Part shown: positions 31,561 through 46,485 of the stretch, one piece after another
Layout: each line of letters begins with the position of its first letter
How positions within the stretch are numbered: the first letter of the stretch is position 1
Assembly (NCBI RefSeq): GCF_040958095.1
Contig: NC_091165.1
Location: forward strand, 30,026,215-30,090,214
DNA: 64,000 nucleotides
Source: Procambarus clarkii
Lineage: Eukaryota > Arthropoda > Malacostraca > Decapoda > Cambaridae
Reading direction: 5' to 3'
Notes under the pieces: model-generated
Database searches by the model: none
What the model was told of the DNA's origin: nothing
What the model saw: only the letters and a program-made list of their open reading frames with translations
Made by a program: the position numbers and the translations under genes

Positions 31561-34500
31561 AAGGAAGTGATAGCCGAAGCTATTTGAACCACTTCCCCGC
31601 CGGCACTCGGATGGTAATCTTAAGCATAGCATTTTATCAAATCACCTCATTCTTTGGGGCACACGTGAGGAACACAAATGCAAACAAGCCTGAATGGTCC
31701 CCAGGACTCTATACAACTGAAAACTCACACCCCAGAAGTGACTCGAACCCATACTCTCAGGAGCAACGCAACTGGTATGTACAGGGACGCCTTAATCCGC
31801 TTGACCATCACGACCGGACAATAAGGAAGTGATAGCCGAAGCTATTTGAACCACTTCCCCGCCGGCACTCGGATGGTAATCTTGCGCATAGCATTTTATC
31901 AAATCACCTCATTCTTTGGGGCACACGTGAGGAACACAAATGCAAACAAGCCTGAATGGTCCCCAGGACTATATACAACTGAAAACTCACACCCCAGAAG
32001 TGACTCGAACCCATACTGCCAGGAGCAACGCAACTGATATGTACAGGGACGCCTTAATCCGGTTGACCATCACGACCGGACAATAAGGAAGTGATAGCCG
32101 AAGCTATTTGAACCACTTCCCCGCCGGCACTCGGATGGTAATCTTGCGCATAGCATTTTATCAAATCACCTCATTCTTTGGGGCACACGTGAGGAACACA
32201 AATGCAAACAAGCCTGAATGGTCCCCAGGACTATATACAACTGAAAACTCACACCCCAGAAGTGACTCGGACCCATACTGCCAGGAGTAACACAACTGGT
32301 ATGTACAGGGACACCTTAATCCGCTTGACCATCACGACCGAACAATAAGGAAGTGATAGCCGAAGCTATTTGAACCACTTCCCCGCCGGCACTCGGATGG
32401 TAATCTTAAGCATAGCATTTTATAAAATCACCTCATTCTTTAGGGCACACGTGAGGAACGCAAATGCAAACAAGCCTGAATGGTCCCCAGGACTATATAC
32501 AACTGAAAACTCACACCCCAGAAGTGACTCGAACCCATACTGCCAGGAGCAACGCAACTGGTATGTACAGGGACGCCTTAATCCGCTTGACGATCACGAC
32601 CGGACAATAAGGAAGCGATAGCCGAAGCTATTTGAACCACTTCCCCGCCGGCACTCGGATGGTAATCTTGGGCATAGCATTTTATCAAATCACCTCCTTC
32701 TTTGGGGCACACGTGAGGAACACAAATGCAAACAAGCCTGAATGGTCCCCAGGACTATATACAACTGAAAACTCACACCCCAGAAGTGACTCGAACCCAT
32801 ACTGCCTGGAGCAACGCAACTGGTATGTACAGGGACGCCTTAATCCGCTTGACCATCACGACCGGACAATAAGGAAGTGATAGCCAAAGTTATTTGAACC
32901 ACTTCCCCGCCGGCACTCGGATGGTATTCTTGGGCATAGCATTTTATCAAATCACCTCATTCTTTGGGGCACACGTGAGTAACACAAATGCAAACAAGCC
33001 TGAATGGTCCCCAGGACTATATACAACTGAAAACTCACACCCCAGAAGTGACTCGAACCCATACTGCCAGGAGCAACGCAACTGGTATGTACAGGGACGC
33101 CTTAATCCGCTTGACCATCACGACCGGACAAAAAGGAAGTGATTGCCGAAGCTATTTGAACCACTTCCCCGCCGGCACTCGGATGGTAATCTTGCGCATA
33201 GCATTTTATCAAATCACCTCATTCTTTGGGGCACACGTGAGGAACACAAATGCAAACAAGCCTGAATGGTCCCCAGGACTATATACAACTGAAAACTCAC
33301 ACCCCAGAAGTGACTCGAACCCATACTGCCAGGAGCAACGCAACTGGTATGTACAGGGACGCCTTAATCCGCTTGACCTTCACGACCGAACAATACGGAA
33401 GTGATAGCCGAAGCTATTTGAACCACTTCCCCGCCGGCACTCGGATGATAATCTTGCGCATAGCATTTTATCAAATCACCTCATTCTTTGGGGCACACGT
33501 GAGGAACACAAATGCAAACAAGCCTGAATGGTCCCCAGGACTATATACAACTGAAAACTCACACCCCAGAAGTGACTCGAACCCATACTGCCAGGAGCAA
33601 CGCAACTGGTATGTACAGGGACGCCTTAATCTGCTTGACCATCACGACCGGACAATAAGGAAGTGATAGCCGAAGCTATATGAACCACTTCCCCGCCGGC
33701 ACTCGGATGGTAATCTTGGGCATAGCATTTTATCAAATCACCTCATTCTTTGGGGCACACGTGAGGAACACAATGGCAAACAAGCCTGAATGGTCCCCAC
33801 GACTATATGCAACTGAAAACTCACACCCCAGAAATACTGCCAGGAGCAACGCAACTGGTATGTACAGGGACGCCTTAATCCGCTTGACCATCACGACCGG
33901 ACAATAAGGAAGTGATAGCCGAAGCTATTTGAACCACTTCCCCGCCGGCACTCGGATGGTAATCTTAAGCATAGCATTTTATAAAATCACCTCATTCTGT
34001 GGGGCACACGTGAGGAACACAAATGCAAACAAGCCTGAATGGTCCCCAGGACTCTATACAACTGAAAACTCACACCCCAGAAGTGACTCGAACCCATACT
34101 GCCAGGAGCAACGCAACTAGTATGTACAGGGACGCCTTAATCCGCTTGACCATCATGACCGGACAATAAGGAAGTGATAGCCGAAGCTATTTGAACCACT
34201 TCCCCGCCGGCACTCGGATGGTAATCTTGCGCAAAGCATTTTATCAAATCACCTCATTCTTTGGGGCACACGTGAGGAACACAAATGCAAACAAGCCCGA
34301 ATGGTCCCCAGGACTATATACAACTGAAAACTCACACCCCAGAAGTGACTCAAACCCATACTGCCAGGAGCAACGCAACTGGTATGTACAGGGACGCCTT
34401 AATCCGCTTGACGATCACGACCGGACAATAAGGAAGTGATAGCCGAAGCTATTTCAACCATTTCCCAGCCGGCACTCGGAAGGTAATCCTGGGCATAGCA

Positions 34501-37500
34501 TTTTATCAAATCACCTCATTCTTTGGGGCACACGTGAGGAACACAAATGCAAACAAGCCTGAATGGTCCCCAGGACTATATACAACTGAAAACTCACACC
34601 CCAGAAGTGACTCGAACCCATACTGCCAGGAGCAACGCAACTGGTATGTACAGGGACGCCTTAATCCGTTTGACGATCACGACCGGACAATAAGGAAGTG
34701 ATAGCCGAAGCTATTTGAACCACTTCCCCGCCAGCACTCGGATGGTAATCTTGGGCATAGCATTTTATCAAATCACCTCCTTCTTTGGGGCACACGTGAG
34801 GAACACAAATGCAAACAAGCCTGAATGGTCCCCAGGACTATATACAACTGAAAACTCACACCCCAGAAGTGACTCGAACCCATACTGCCTTGAGCAACGC
34901 AACTGGTATGTACAGGGACGCCTTAATCCGCTTGACGATCACGACCGGACAATAAGGAAGTGATAGCCGAAGCTATTTGAACCACTTCCCCGCCGGCACT
35001 CGGATGGTAATCTTGGGCATAGCATTTTATCAAATCACCTCCTTCTTTGGGGCACACGTGAGGAACACAAATGCAAACAAGCCTGAATGGTCCCCAGGAC
35101 TATATACAACTGAAAACTCACACCCCAGAAGTGACTCGAACCCATACTGCCAGGAGCAATGCAACTGGTATGTACAGGGACGCCTTAATCTGCTTGACCA
35201 TCACGACCGGACAATAAGGAAGTGATAGCCGAAGCTATTTGAACCACTTCCCCGCCGGCACTCGGATGGTAATCTTGGGTATAGCATTTTATCAAATCAC
35301 CTCCTTCTTTGGGGCACACGTGAGGAACACAAATGCAAACAAGCCTGAATGTTCCCCAGGACTATATACAACTGAAAACTCACAAACCAGAAGTGACTCG
35401 AACCCATACTGCCAGGAGCAACGCAACTAGTATGTACAGGGACGTCTTAATCCGCTTGACCATCATGACCGGACAATAAGGAAGTGATAGCCGAAGCTAT
35501 TTGAACCACTTCCCCGCCGGCACTCGGATGGTAATCTTGCGCATAGCATTTTATGAAATCACCTCATTCTTTGGGGCACATGTGAGGAACACAAATGCAA
35601 ACAAGCCTGAATGGTCCCCAGGACTATATACAACTGAAAACTCACACCCCAGAAGTGACTCGAACCCATACTGCCAGGAGCAACGCAACTGATATGTACA
35701 GGGACGCCTTAATCCGGTTGACCATCACGACCGGACAATAAGGAAGTGATAGCCGAAGCTATTTGAACCACTTCCCCGCCGGCACTCGGATGGTAATCTT
35801 GCACATAGCATTTTATCAAATCACCTCATTCTTTGGGGCACACGTGAGGAACACAAATGCAAACAAGCCTGAATGGTCCCCAGGACTATATACAACTGAA
35901 AACTCACACCCCAGAAGTGACTCGGACCCATACTGCCAGGAGTAACACAACTGGTATGTACAGGGACGCCTTAATCCGCTTGACCATCACGACCGGACAA
36001 TAAGGAAGTGATAGCCGAAGCTATTTGAACCACTTCCCCGCCGGCACTCGGATTGTAATCTTAAGCATAGCATTTTATAAAATCACCTCATTCTTTAGGG
36101 CACACGTGAGGAACACAAATGCAAACAAGCCTGAATGGTCCCCAGGACTATATACAACTGAAAACTCACACCCCAGAAGTGACTCGAACCCATACTGCCA
36201 GGAGCAACGCAACTGGTATGTACAGGGACGCCTTAATCCGCTTGACCATCACGACCGGACAATAAGGAAGTGATAGCCGAAGTTATTTGAACAACTTCCC
36301 CGCCGGCACTCGGATGGTATTCTTGGGCATAGCATTTTATCAAATCACCTCATTCTTTGGGGCACACGTGAGTAACACAAATGCAAACAAGCCTGAATGG
36401 TCCCCAGGACTATATACAACTGAAAACTCACACCCCAGAAGTGACTCGAACCCATACTGCCAGGAGCAACGCAACTGGTATGTACAGGGACGCCTTAATC
36501 CGCTTGACCATCACGACCGGACAAAAAGGAAGTGATTGCCGAAGCTATTTGAACCACTTCCCCGCCGGCACTCGGATGGTAATCTTGCGCATAGCATTTT
36601 ATCAAATCACCTCATTCTTTGGGGCACACGTGAGGAACACAAATGCAAACAAGCCTGAATGGTCCCCAGGACTATATACAACTGAAAACTCACACCCCAG
36701 AAGTGACTCGAACCCATACTGCCAGGAGCAACGCAACTGGTATGTACAGGGACGCCTTAATCCGCTTGACCTTCACGACCGAACAATACGGAAGTGATAG
36801 CCGAAGCTATTTGAACCACTTCCCCGCCGGCACTCGGATGGTAATCTTAAGCATAGCATTTTATCAAATCACCTCATTCTTTGGGGCACACGTGAGGAAC
36901 ACAAATGCAAACAAGCCTGATTGGTCCCCAGGACTCAATACAACTGAAAACTCACACCCCAGAAGTGACTCGAACCCATACTGCCAGGAGCAACGCAACT
37001 GGTATGTACAGGGACGCATTAATCCGCTTGACAATCACGACCGGACAATAAGGAAGTGATAGCCGAAGCTATTTGAACCACTTCCCCGCCGGCACTCGGA
37101 TGGTAATCTTGGGCATAGCATTTTATCAAATCACCTCCTTCTTTGGGGCACACGTGAGGAACACAAATGCAAACAAGCCTGAATGGTCCCCAGGACTATA
37201 TACAACTGAAAACTCACACCCCAGAAGGGACTCGAACCCATACTGCCAGGAGCAACGCAACTGGTATGTACAGGGACGCCTTAATCCGCTTGACCATCAC
37301 GACCGGACAATAAGGAAGTGAAATCCGAAGTTATTTGAACCACTTCCCCGCCGGCACTCGGATGGTATTCTTGGGCATAGCATTTTATCAAATCACCTCA
37401 TTCTTTGGGGCACACGTGAGTAACACAAATGCAAACAAGCCTGAATGGTCCCCAGGACTATATACAACTTAAAACTCACACCCCAGAAGTGACTCGAACC

Positions 37501-40500
37501 CATACTGCCAGGAGCAACGCAACTGGTATGTACAGGGACGCCTTAATCCGCTTGACCATCACGACCGGACAAAAAAGAAGTGATTGCCGAAGCTATTTGA
37601 ACCACTTCCCCGCCGGCACTCGGATGGTAATCTTGCGCATAGCATTTTATCAAATCACCTCATTCTTTGGGGCACACGTGAGGAACACAAATGCAAACTA
37701 GCCTGAATGGTCCCCAGGACTATATACAACTGAAAACTCACACCCCAGAAGTGACTCGAACCCATACTGCCAGGAGCAACGCAACTGGTATGTACAGGGA
37801 CGCCTTAATCCGCTTGACCATCATGACCGGACAATAAGGAAGTGATAGCCGAAGCTATTTGAACCACTTCCCCGCCGGCACTCGGATGGTAATCTTGCGC
37901 ATAGCATTTTATCAAATCACCTCATTCTTTGGGGCTCACGTGAGGAACACAAATGCAAACAAGCCTGATTGGTCCCCAGGACTATATACAACTGAAAACT
38001 CACACCCCAGAAGTGACTCGAACCCATACTTCCAGGAGCAACGCAACTGGTATGTACAGGGACGCCTTAATCCGCTTGACCATCACGACCGGACAATAAG
38101 GAAGTGATAGCCGAAGCTATATGAACCACTTCCCCGCCGGCACTCGGATGGTAATCTTGGGCATAGCATTTTATCAAATCACCTCATTCTTTGGGGCACA
38201 CGTGAGGAACATAATGGCAAACAAGCCTGAATGGTCCCCAGGACTATATACAACTGAAAACTCACACCCCAGAAATACTGCCAGGAGCAACGCAACTGGT
38301 ATGTACAGGGACGCCTTAATCCGCTTGACCATCACGACCGGACAATAAGGAAGTGATAGCCGAAGCTATTTGAACCACTTCCCCGCCGGCACTCGGATGG
38401 TAATCTTAAGCATAGCATTTTATAAAATCACCTCATTCTGTGGGGCACACGTGAGGAACACAAATGCAAACAAGCCTGATTGGTCCCCAGGATTCTATAC
38501 AACTGAAAACTCACACCCCAGAAGTGACTCGAACCCATACTGCCAGGAGCAACGCAACTAGTATGTACAGGGACGCCTTAATCCGCTTGACCATCATGAC
38601 CGGACAATAAGGAAGTGATAGCCGAAGCTATTTGAACCACTTCCCCGCCGGCACTCGGATGGTAATCTTGCGCATAGCATTTTATCAAATCACCTCATTC
38701 TTTGGGGCACACGTGAGGAACACAAATGCAAACAAGCCCGAATGGTCCCCAGGACTATATACAACTGAAAACTCACACCCCAGAAGTGACTCGAACCCAT
38801 ACTGCCAGGAGCAACGCAACTTTTATGTACAGGGACGCCTTAATCCGTTTGACGATCTCGACCGGACAATAAGGAAGTGATAGCCGAAGCTATTTGAACC
38901 ACTTCCCCGCCGGCACTCGGATGGTAATCTTGGGCATAGCACTTTATCAAATCACCTCCTTCTTTGGGGCACACGTGAGGAACACAAATGCAAACAAGAC
39001 TGAATGGTCCCCAGGACTATATACAACTGAAAACTCACACCCCAGAAGTGACTCAAACCCATACTGCCAGGAGCAACGCAACTGGTATGTACAGGGACGC
39101 CTTAATCCGCTTGACCATCACGACCGGACAATAAGGAAGTGATAGCCGAAGCTATTTCAACCACTTCCCCGCCGGCACTCGGATGGTAATCCTGGGCATA
39201 GCATTTTATCAAATCACCTCCTTCTTTGGGGCACACGTGAGGAACACAAATGCAAACAAGCCTGAATGGTCCCCAGGACTATATACAACTGAAAACTCAC
39301 ACCCCAGAAGTGACTCGAACCCATACTGCCAGGAGCAACGCAACTGGTATGTACAGGGACGCCTTAATCTGCTTGACCATCACGACCGGACAATAAGGAA
39401 GTGATAGCCGAAGCTATTTGAACCACTTCCCCGCCGGCACTCGGATGGTAATCTTGGGTATAGCATTTTATCAAATCACCTCCTTCTTTGGGGCACACGT
39501 GAGGAACACAAATGCAAACAAGCCTGAATGTTCCCCAGGACTATATACAACTGAAAACTCACACACCAGAAGTGACTCGAACCCATACTGCCAGGAGCAA
39601 CGCAACTGGTATGTACAGGGAAGCCTTAATCCGCTTGACCATCACGACCGGACAATAAAGAAGTGATAGCCGAAGCTATTTGAACCACTTCCCCTCCGGT
39701 ACTCGGATGGTAATCTTGGGCATAGCATTTTATCAAATCACCTCATTCTTTGCGGCACAGGTGAGGAACACAAATGCAAACAAGCCTGAATGGTCCCCAG
39801 GACTATATACAACTGAAAACTCACACCCCAGAAGTGATTCGAACCCATTCTCTCAAGAGCAACGCAACTGGTATGTACAGGGACGCCTTAATCCGCTTGA
39901 CCATCACGACCGGACAATAAGGAAGTGATAGCCGAAGCTATTTGAACCACTTCCCTCCGGCACTGAGATGGTAATCTTGGGCATAGCATTTTATCAATTC
40001 ACCTCATTCTTTGGGGCACACGTGAGGAACACAAATGCAAACAAGCCTGAATGGTCCCCAGGACTATATACAACTGAAAACTCACACCCCAGAAGTGACT
40101 CGAACCCATACTGCCAGGAGCAACGCAACTGGTATGTACAGGGACGCCTTAATCCGCTTGACCATCACGACCGGACAATAAGGAAGTGATAGCCGAAGCT
40201 ATTTGAACCACTTCCCCGCCGGCACTCGGATGGTAATCTTGGGCATAGCATTTTATCAAATCACCTCATTCTTTGGGGCACACGTGAGGAACACAAATAC
40301 AAACAAGCCTGAATGGTCCCCAGGACTATATACAACTGAAAACTCACAACCCAGAAATACTGCCAGGAGCAACGCAACTGGTATGTACAGGGACGCCTTA
40401 ATCCGCTTGACCATCACGACCGGACAATAAGGAAGTGATAGCCGAAGCTATTTCAACCACTTCCCCGCCGGCACTCGGATGGTAATCCTGGGCATAGCAT

Positions 40501-43500
40501 TTTATCAAATCACCTCATTCTTTGGGGCTTACGTGAGGAACACAAATGCAAACAAGCCTGAATGGTCCCCAGGACTATATACAACTGAAGACTCACACCC
40601 CAGAAGTGACTCGAACCCATACTGCCAGGAGCAACGCAACTGGTATGTACAGGGACGCCTTAATCCGCTTGACTATCACGACCGGACAATAAGGAAGTGA
40701 TAGCCGAAGCTATTTGAACCACTTCCCCGCCGGCACTCGGATGGTAATCTTGGGCATAGCATTTTATCAAATCACCTCCTTCTTTGGGGCACACGTGAGG
40801 AACACAAATGCAAACAAGCCTGAATGGTCCCCAGGACTATATACAACTGAAAACTCACACCCCAGAAGTGATTCGAACCCATACTCTCAGGAGCAACGCA
40901 ACTGGTATGTACAGGGACGCCTTAATCCGCTTGACCATCACGACCGGACAATAAGGAAGTGATAGCCGAAGCTATTTGAACCACTTCCCTCCGGCACTGA
41001 GATGGTAATCTTGGGCATAGCATTTTATCAATTCACCTCATTCTTTGGGGCACACGTGAGGAACACAAATGCAAACAAGCCTGAATGGTCCCCAGGACTA
41101 TATACAACTGAAAACTCACACCCCATTAGTGACTCGAACCCATACTGCCAGGAGCAACGCAACTGGTATGTACAGGGACGCCTTAATCCGCTTGACCATC
41201 ACGACTGGACAATAAGGAAGTGATAGCCGAAGCTATTTGAACCACTTCCCCGCCGGCACTCGGATAGTAATCTTGGGCATAGCATTTTATCAAATCACCT
41301 CATTCTTTGGGGCACACGTGAGGAACACAAATGCAAACAAGCCTGAATGGTCCCCAGGACTATATACAACTGAAAACTCACACCCCAGAAGTGACTCGAA
41401 CCCATACTGCCAGGAGCAACGCAACTGGTATGTACAGGGACGCCTTAATCCGCTTGACCATCACGACCGGACAATAAGGAAGTGATAGCCGAAGCTATTT
41501 GAACCACTTCCCCGCCGGCACTCGGATGGTAATCTGGGGCATAGCATTTTATCAAATCACCTCCTTCTTTGGGGCACACGTGAGGAACACAAATGCAAAC
41601 AAGCCTGAATGTTCCCCAGGACTATATACAACTGAAAACTCACACACCAGAAGTGACTCGAACCCATACTGCCAGGAGCCACGCAACTGGTATGTACAGG
41701 GAAGCCTTAATCCGCTTGACCATCACGACAGGACAGTAAAGAAGTGATAGCCGAAGCTATTTGAACCACTTCCCCTCCGATACTCGGATGGTAATCTTGG
41801 GCATAGCATTTTATCAAATCACCTCCTTCTTTGGGGCACACGTGAGGAACACAAATGCAAACAAGCCTGAATGGTCCCCAGGACTATATACAACTGAAAA
41901 CTCACACCCCAGAAGTGATTCGAACCCATACTCTCAGGAGCAACGCAACTGGTATGTACAGGGACGCCTTAAAACGCTTGACCATCACGACCGGACAATA
42001 AGGAAGTGATAGCCGAAGCTATTTGAACCACTTCCCTCTGGCACTGAGATGGTAATCTTGGGCATAGCATTTTATCAATTCACCTCATTCTTTGGGGCAC
42101 ACGTGAGGAACACAAATGCAAACAAGCCTGAATGGTCCCCAGGACTATATACAACTGAAAACTTACACCCCATTAGTGACTCGAACCCATACTGCCAGGA
42201 GCAACGCAACTGGTATGTACAGGGACGCCTTAATCCGCTTGACCATCACGACTGGACAATAAGGAAGTGATAGCCGAAGCTATTTGAACCTCTTCCCCGC
42301 CGGCACTCGGATAGTAATCTTGGGCATAGCATTTGATCAAATCACCTCATTCTTTGGGGCACACGTGAGGAACACAAATGCAAACAAGCCTGAATGGTCC
42401 CCAGGACTATATACAACTGAAAACTCACACCCCAGAAGTGATTCGAACCCATACTCTCAGGAGCAACGCAACTGGTATGTACAGGGACGCCTTAATCCGC
42501 TTGACCATCACGACCGGACAATAAGGAAGTGATAGCCGAAACTATTTGAACCACTTCCCTCTGGCACTGAGATGGTAATCTTGGGCATAGCATTTTATCA
42601 ATTCACCTCATTCTTTGGGGCACACGTGAGGAACACAAATGCAAACAAGCCTGAATGGTCCCCAGGACTATATACAACTGAAAACTCACACCCCATTAGT
42701 GACTCGAACCCATACTGCCAGGAGCAACGCAACTGGTATGTACAGGGACGCCTTAATCCGCTTAACCATCACGACTGGACAATAAGGAAGTGATAGCCGA
42801 AGCTATTTGAACCACTTCCCCGCCGGCACTCGGATAGTAATCTTGGGCATAGCATTTTATCAAATCACCTCATTCTTTGGGGCACACGTGAGGAACACAA
42901 ATGCAAACAAGCCTGAATGGTCCCCAGGACTATATACAACTGAAAACTCACACCCCAGAAGTGACTCGAACCCATACTGCCAGGAGCAACGCAACTGGTA
43001 TGTACAGGGACGCCTTAATCCGCTTGACGATCACGACCGGACAATAAGGAAGTGATAGCCGAAGCTATTTGAACCACTTCCCCGCCGGCACTCGGATGGT
43101 AATCTTGGGCATAGCATTTTATCAAATCACCTCCTTCTTTGGGGCACACGTGAGGAACACAAATGCAAACAAGCCTGAATGTTCCCCAGGACTATATACA
43201 ACTGAAAACTCACACACCAGAAGTGACTCGAACCCATACTGCGAGGAGCCACGCAACTGGTATGTACAGGGAAGCCTTAATCCGCTTGACCATCACGACC
43301 GGACAATAAAGAAGTGATAGCCGAAGCTATTTGAACCACTTCCCCTCCGGTACTCGGATGGTAATCTTGGGCATATCATTTTATCAATTCACCTCATTCT
43401 TTGGGGCACACGTGAGGAACACAAATGCAAACAAGCCTGAATGGTCCCCAGGACTATATACAACTGAAAACTCACACCCCAGAAGTGACTCGAACCCATA

Positions 43501-45164
43501 CTGCCAGGAGCAACGCAACTGGTATGTACAGGGATGCCTTAATCCGCTTGACCATCATGACCGGACAATAAGGAAGTGATAACCGAAGCTATTTGAACCA
43601 CTTCCCCGCCGTCACTCTGATGGTAATCTTGGGCATAGCATTTTATCAAATCACCTCATTCTTTGGGGCACACGTGAGGAACACAAATGCAAACAAGCCT
43701 GAATGGTCCCCAGGACTATATACAACTGAAAACTCACACCCCAGAAGTGACTCGAACCCATACTGCCAGGAGCAACGCAACTGGTATGTACAGGGACGCT
43801 TTAATCCGCTTGACCATCACGACCGGACAATAAGGAAGTGATAGCTGAAGCAATTTGAACCACTTCCCTGCCGGCACTCGGATGGTAATCTTGGGCATAG
43901 CATTTTATCAAATCACCTCATTCTTTGGGGCACACGTGAGGAACACAAATGCAAACAAGCCTGAATGGTCCCCAGGACTATATACAACTGAAAACTCACA
44001 CCCCAGAAGTGACTCAAACCCATACTGCCAGGAGCAACGCAACTGGTATGTACAGGGACGCCTTAATCCGCTTGACCATCACGACCGGACAATAAGGAAG
44101 TGATAGCCGAAGCTATTTGAACCACTTCCCCGCCGGCACTCGGATGGTTATCTTGGGCATAGCATTTTATCAAATCACCTCATTCTTTGGGGCACACATG
44201 AGGAACACAATTGCAAACAAGCCTGAATGGTCCCCAGGACTATATACAACTGAAAACTCACACCCCAGAAGTGACTCGAACCCATACTGCCAGGAGCAAC
44301 GCAACTGGTATGTACAGGGACGCCTTAATCTGCTTGACCATCACGACCGGACAATAAGGAAGTGATAGCCGAAGCTATTTGAACCACTTCCCCGCCGGCA
44401 CTCAGATAGTAATCTTGGGCATAGCATTTTATCAAATCACCTCATTCTTTGGGGCACACGTGAGGAACACAAATGCAAACAAGCCTGAATGGTCCCCAGG
44501 ACTATATACAACTGAAAACTCACACCCCAGAAGTGACTCGAACCCATACTGCCAGGAGCAACGCAACTGGTATGCACAGGGACGCCTTAATCCGCTTGAC
44601 CATCATGACCGGACAATAAGGAAGTGATAGCCGAAGCTATTTGAACCACTTCCCCGCCGGCACTCGGATGGTAATCTTGGGCATAGCATTTTATCAAATC
44701 ACCTCCTTCTTTGGGGCACACGTGAGGAACACAAATGCAAACAAGCCTGAATGTTCCCCAGGACTATATACAACTGAAAACTCACACACCAGAAGTGACT
44801 CGAACCCATACTGCCAGGAGCAACGCAACTGGTATGTACAGGGAAGCCTTAATCCGCTTGACCATCACGACCGGACAATAAAAAAGTGATAGCCGAAGCT
44901 ATTTGAACCACTTCCCCTCCGGTACTCGGATGGTAATCTTGGGCATAGCATTTTATCAAATCACCTCCTTCTTTGGGGCACACGTGAGGAACACAAATGC
45001 AAACAAGCCTGAATGGTCCCCAGGACTATATACAACTGAAAACTCACATCTCAGAAGTGATTCGAACCCATACTCTTAGGAGCAACGCAACTGGTATGTA
45101 CAGGGACGCCTTAATCCGCTTGATCATCACGACCGGACAATAAGGAAGTGATAGCCGAAGCTAT

Positions 45165-46210
45165 TTGAACCACTTCCCTCGGGCACTGAGATGGTAATCT
45201 TGGGCATAGCATTTTATCAATTCACCTCATTCTTTGGGGCACACGTGAGGAACACAAATGCAAAAAAGCCTGAATGGTCCCCAGGACTATATACAACTGA
45301 AAACTCACACCCCATTAGTGACTCGAACCCATACTGCCAGGAGCAACGCAACTGGTATGTACAGGGACGCCTTAATCCGCTTGACCATCCCGACTGGACA
45401 ATAAGGAAGTGATAGCCGAAGCTATTTGAACCACTTCCCCGCCGGCACTCGGATAGTAATCTTGGGCATAGCATTTTATCAAATCACCTCATTCTTTGGG
45501 GCACACGTGAGGAACACAAATGCAAACAAGCCTGAATGGTCCCCAGGACTATATACAACTGAAAACTCACACCCCAGAAGTGACTCGAACCCATACTGCC
45601 AGGAGCAACGCAACTGGTATGTACAGGGACGCCTTAATCCGCTTGACCATCACGACCGGACAATAAGGAAGTGATAGCCGAAGCTATTTGAACCATTTCC
45701 CTCGGGCACTGAGATGGTAATCTTGGGCATAGCATTTTATCAATTCACCTCATTCTTTGGGGCACACGTGAGGAACACAAATGCAAAAAAGCCTGAATGG
45801 TCCCCAGGACTATATACAACTGAAAACTCACACCCCATTAGTGACTCGAACCCATACTGCCAGGAGCAACGCAACTGGTATGTACAGGGACGCCTTAATC
45901 CGCTTGACCATCCCGACTGGACAATAAGGAAGTGATAGCCGAAGCTATTTGAACCACTTCCCCGCCGGCACTCGGATAGTAATCTTGGGCATAGCATTTT
46001 ATCAAATCACCTCATTCTTTGGGGCACACGTGAGGAACACAAATGCAAACAAGCCTGAATGGTCCCCAGGACTATATACAACTGAAAACTCACACCCCAG
46101 AAGTGACTCGAACCCATACTGCCAGGAGCAACGCAACTGGTATGTACAGGGACGCCTTAATCCGCTTGACCATCACGACCGGACAATAAGGAAGTGATAG
46201 CCGAAGCTAT
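45165..46210. repeat. 523-bp dimer duplicated in tandem
   Basis: A 261 + 262 bp pair starting at about 45165 is followed directly by a near-identical copy at about 45688. Both share the private changes GCAAAAAAGCC (for GCAAACAAGCC), CATCCCGACTGG and CTCGGGCACTGAG. Confidence 0.9.
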
Positions 46211-46451
46211 TTGAACCACTTCCCCGCCGGCACTCGGATGGTAATCTGGGGCATAGCATTTTATCAAATCACCTCATTCTTTGGGGCACACGTGAGGAAC
46301 ACAAATGCAAACAAGCCTGAATGGTCCCCAGGACTATATACAACTGAAAACTCACACCCCAGAAGTGACTCGAACCCATACTGCCAGGAGCAACGCAACT
46401 GGTATGTACAGGGACGCTTTAATCCGCTTGACCATCACGACCGGACAATAA

Positions 46452-46485
46452 GGAAGTGATTGCTGAAGCAATTTGAACCACTTCC
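46452..46485 (-). other. hairpin with compensated stem (ATTGC/GCAAT)
   Basis: At this monomer junction both sides of the inner stem differ from the usual ATAGC/GCTAT: ATTGC at 46459-46463 and GCAAT at 46468-46472, with loop TGAA. Pairing is restored. Half-changed forms exist elsewhere. GCAAT alone occurs at 43850, 50396, 52753 and 59558. ATTGC alone occurs at 33142, 36535 and 37583. Confidence 0.85.
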
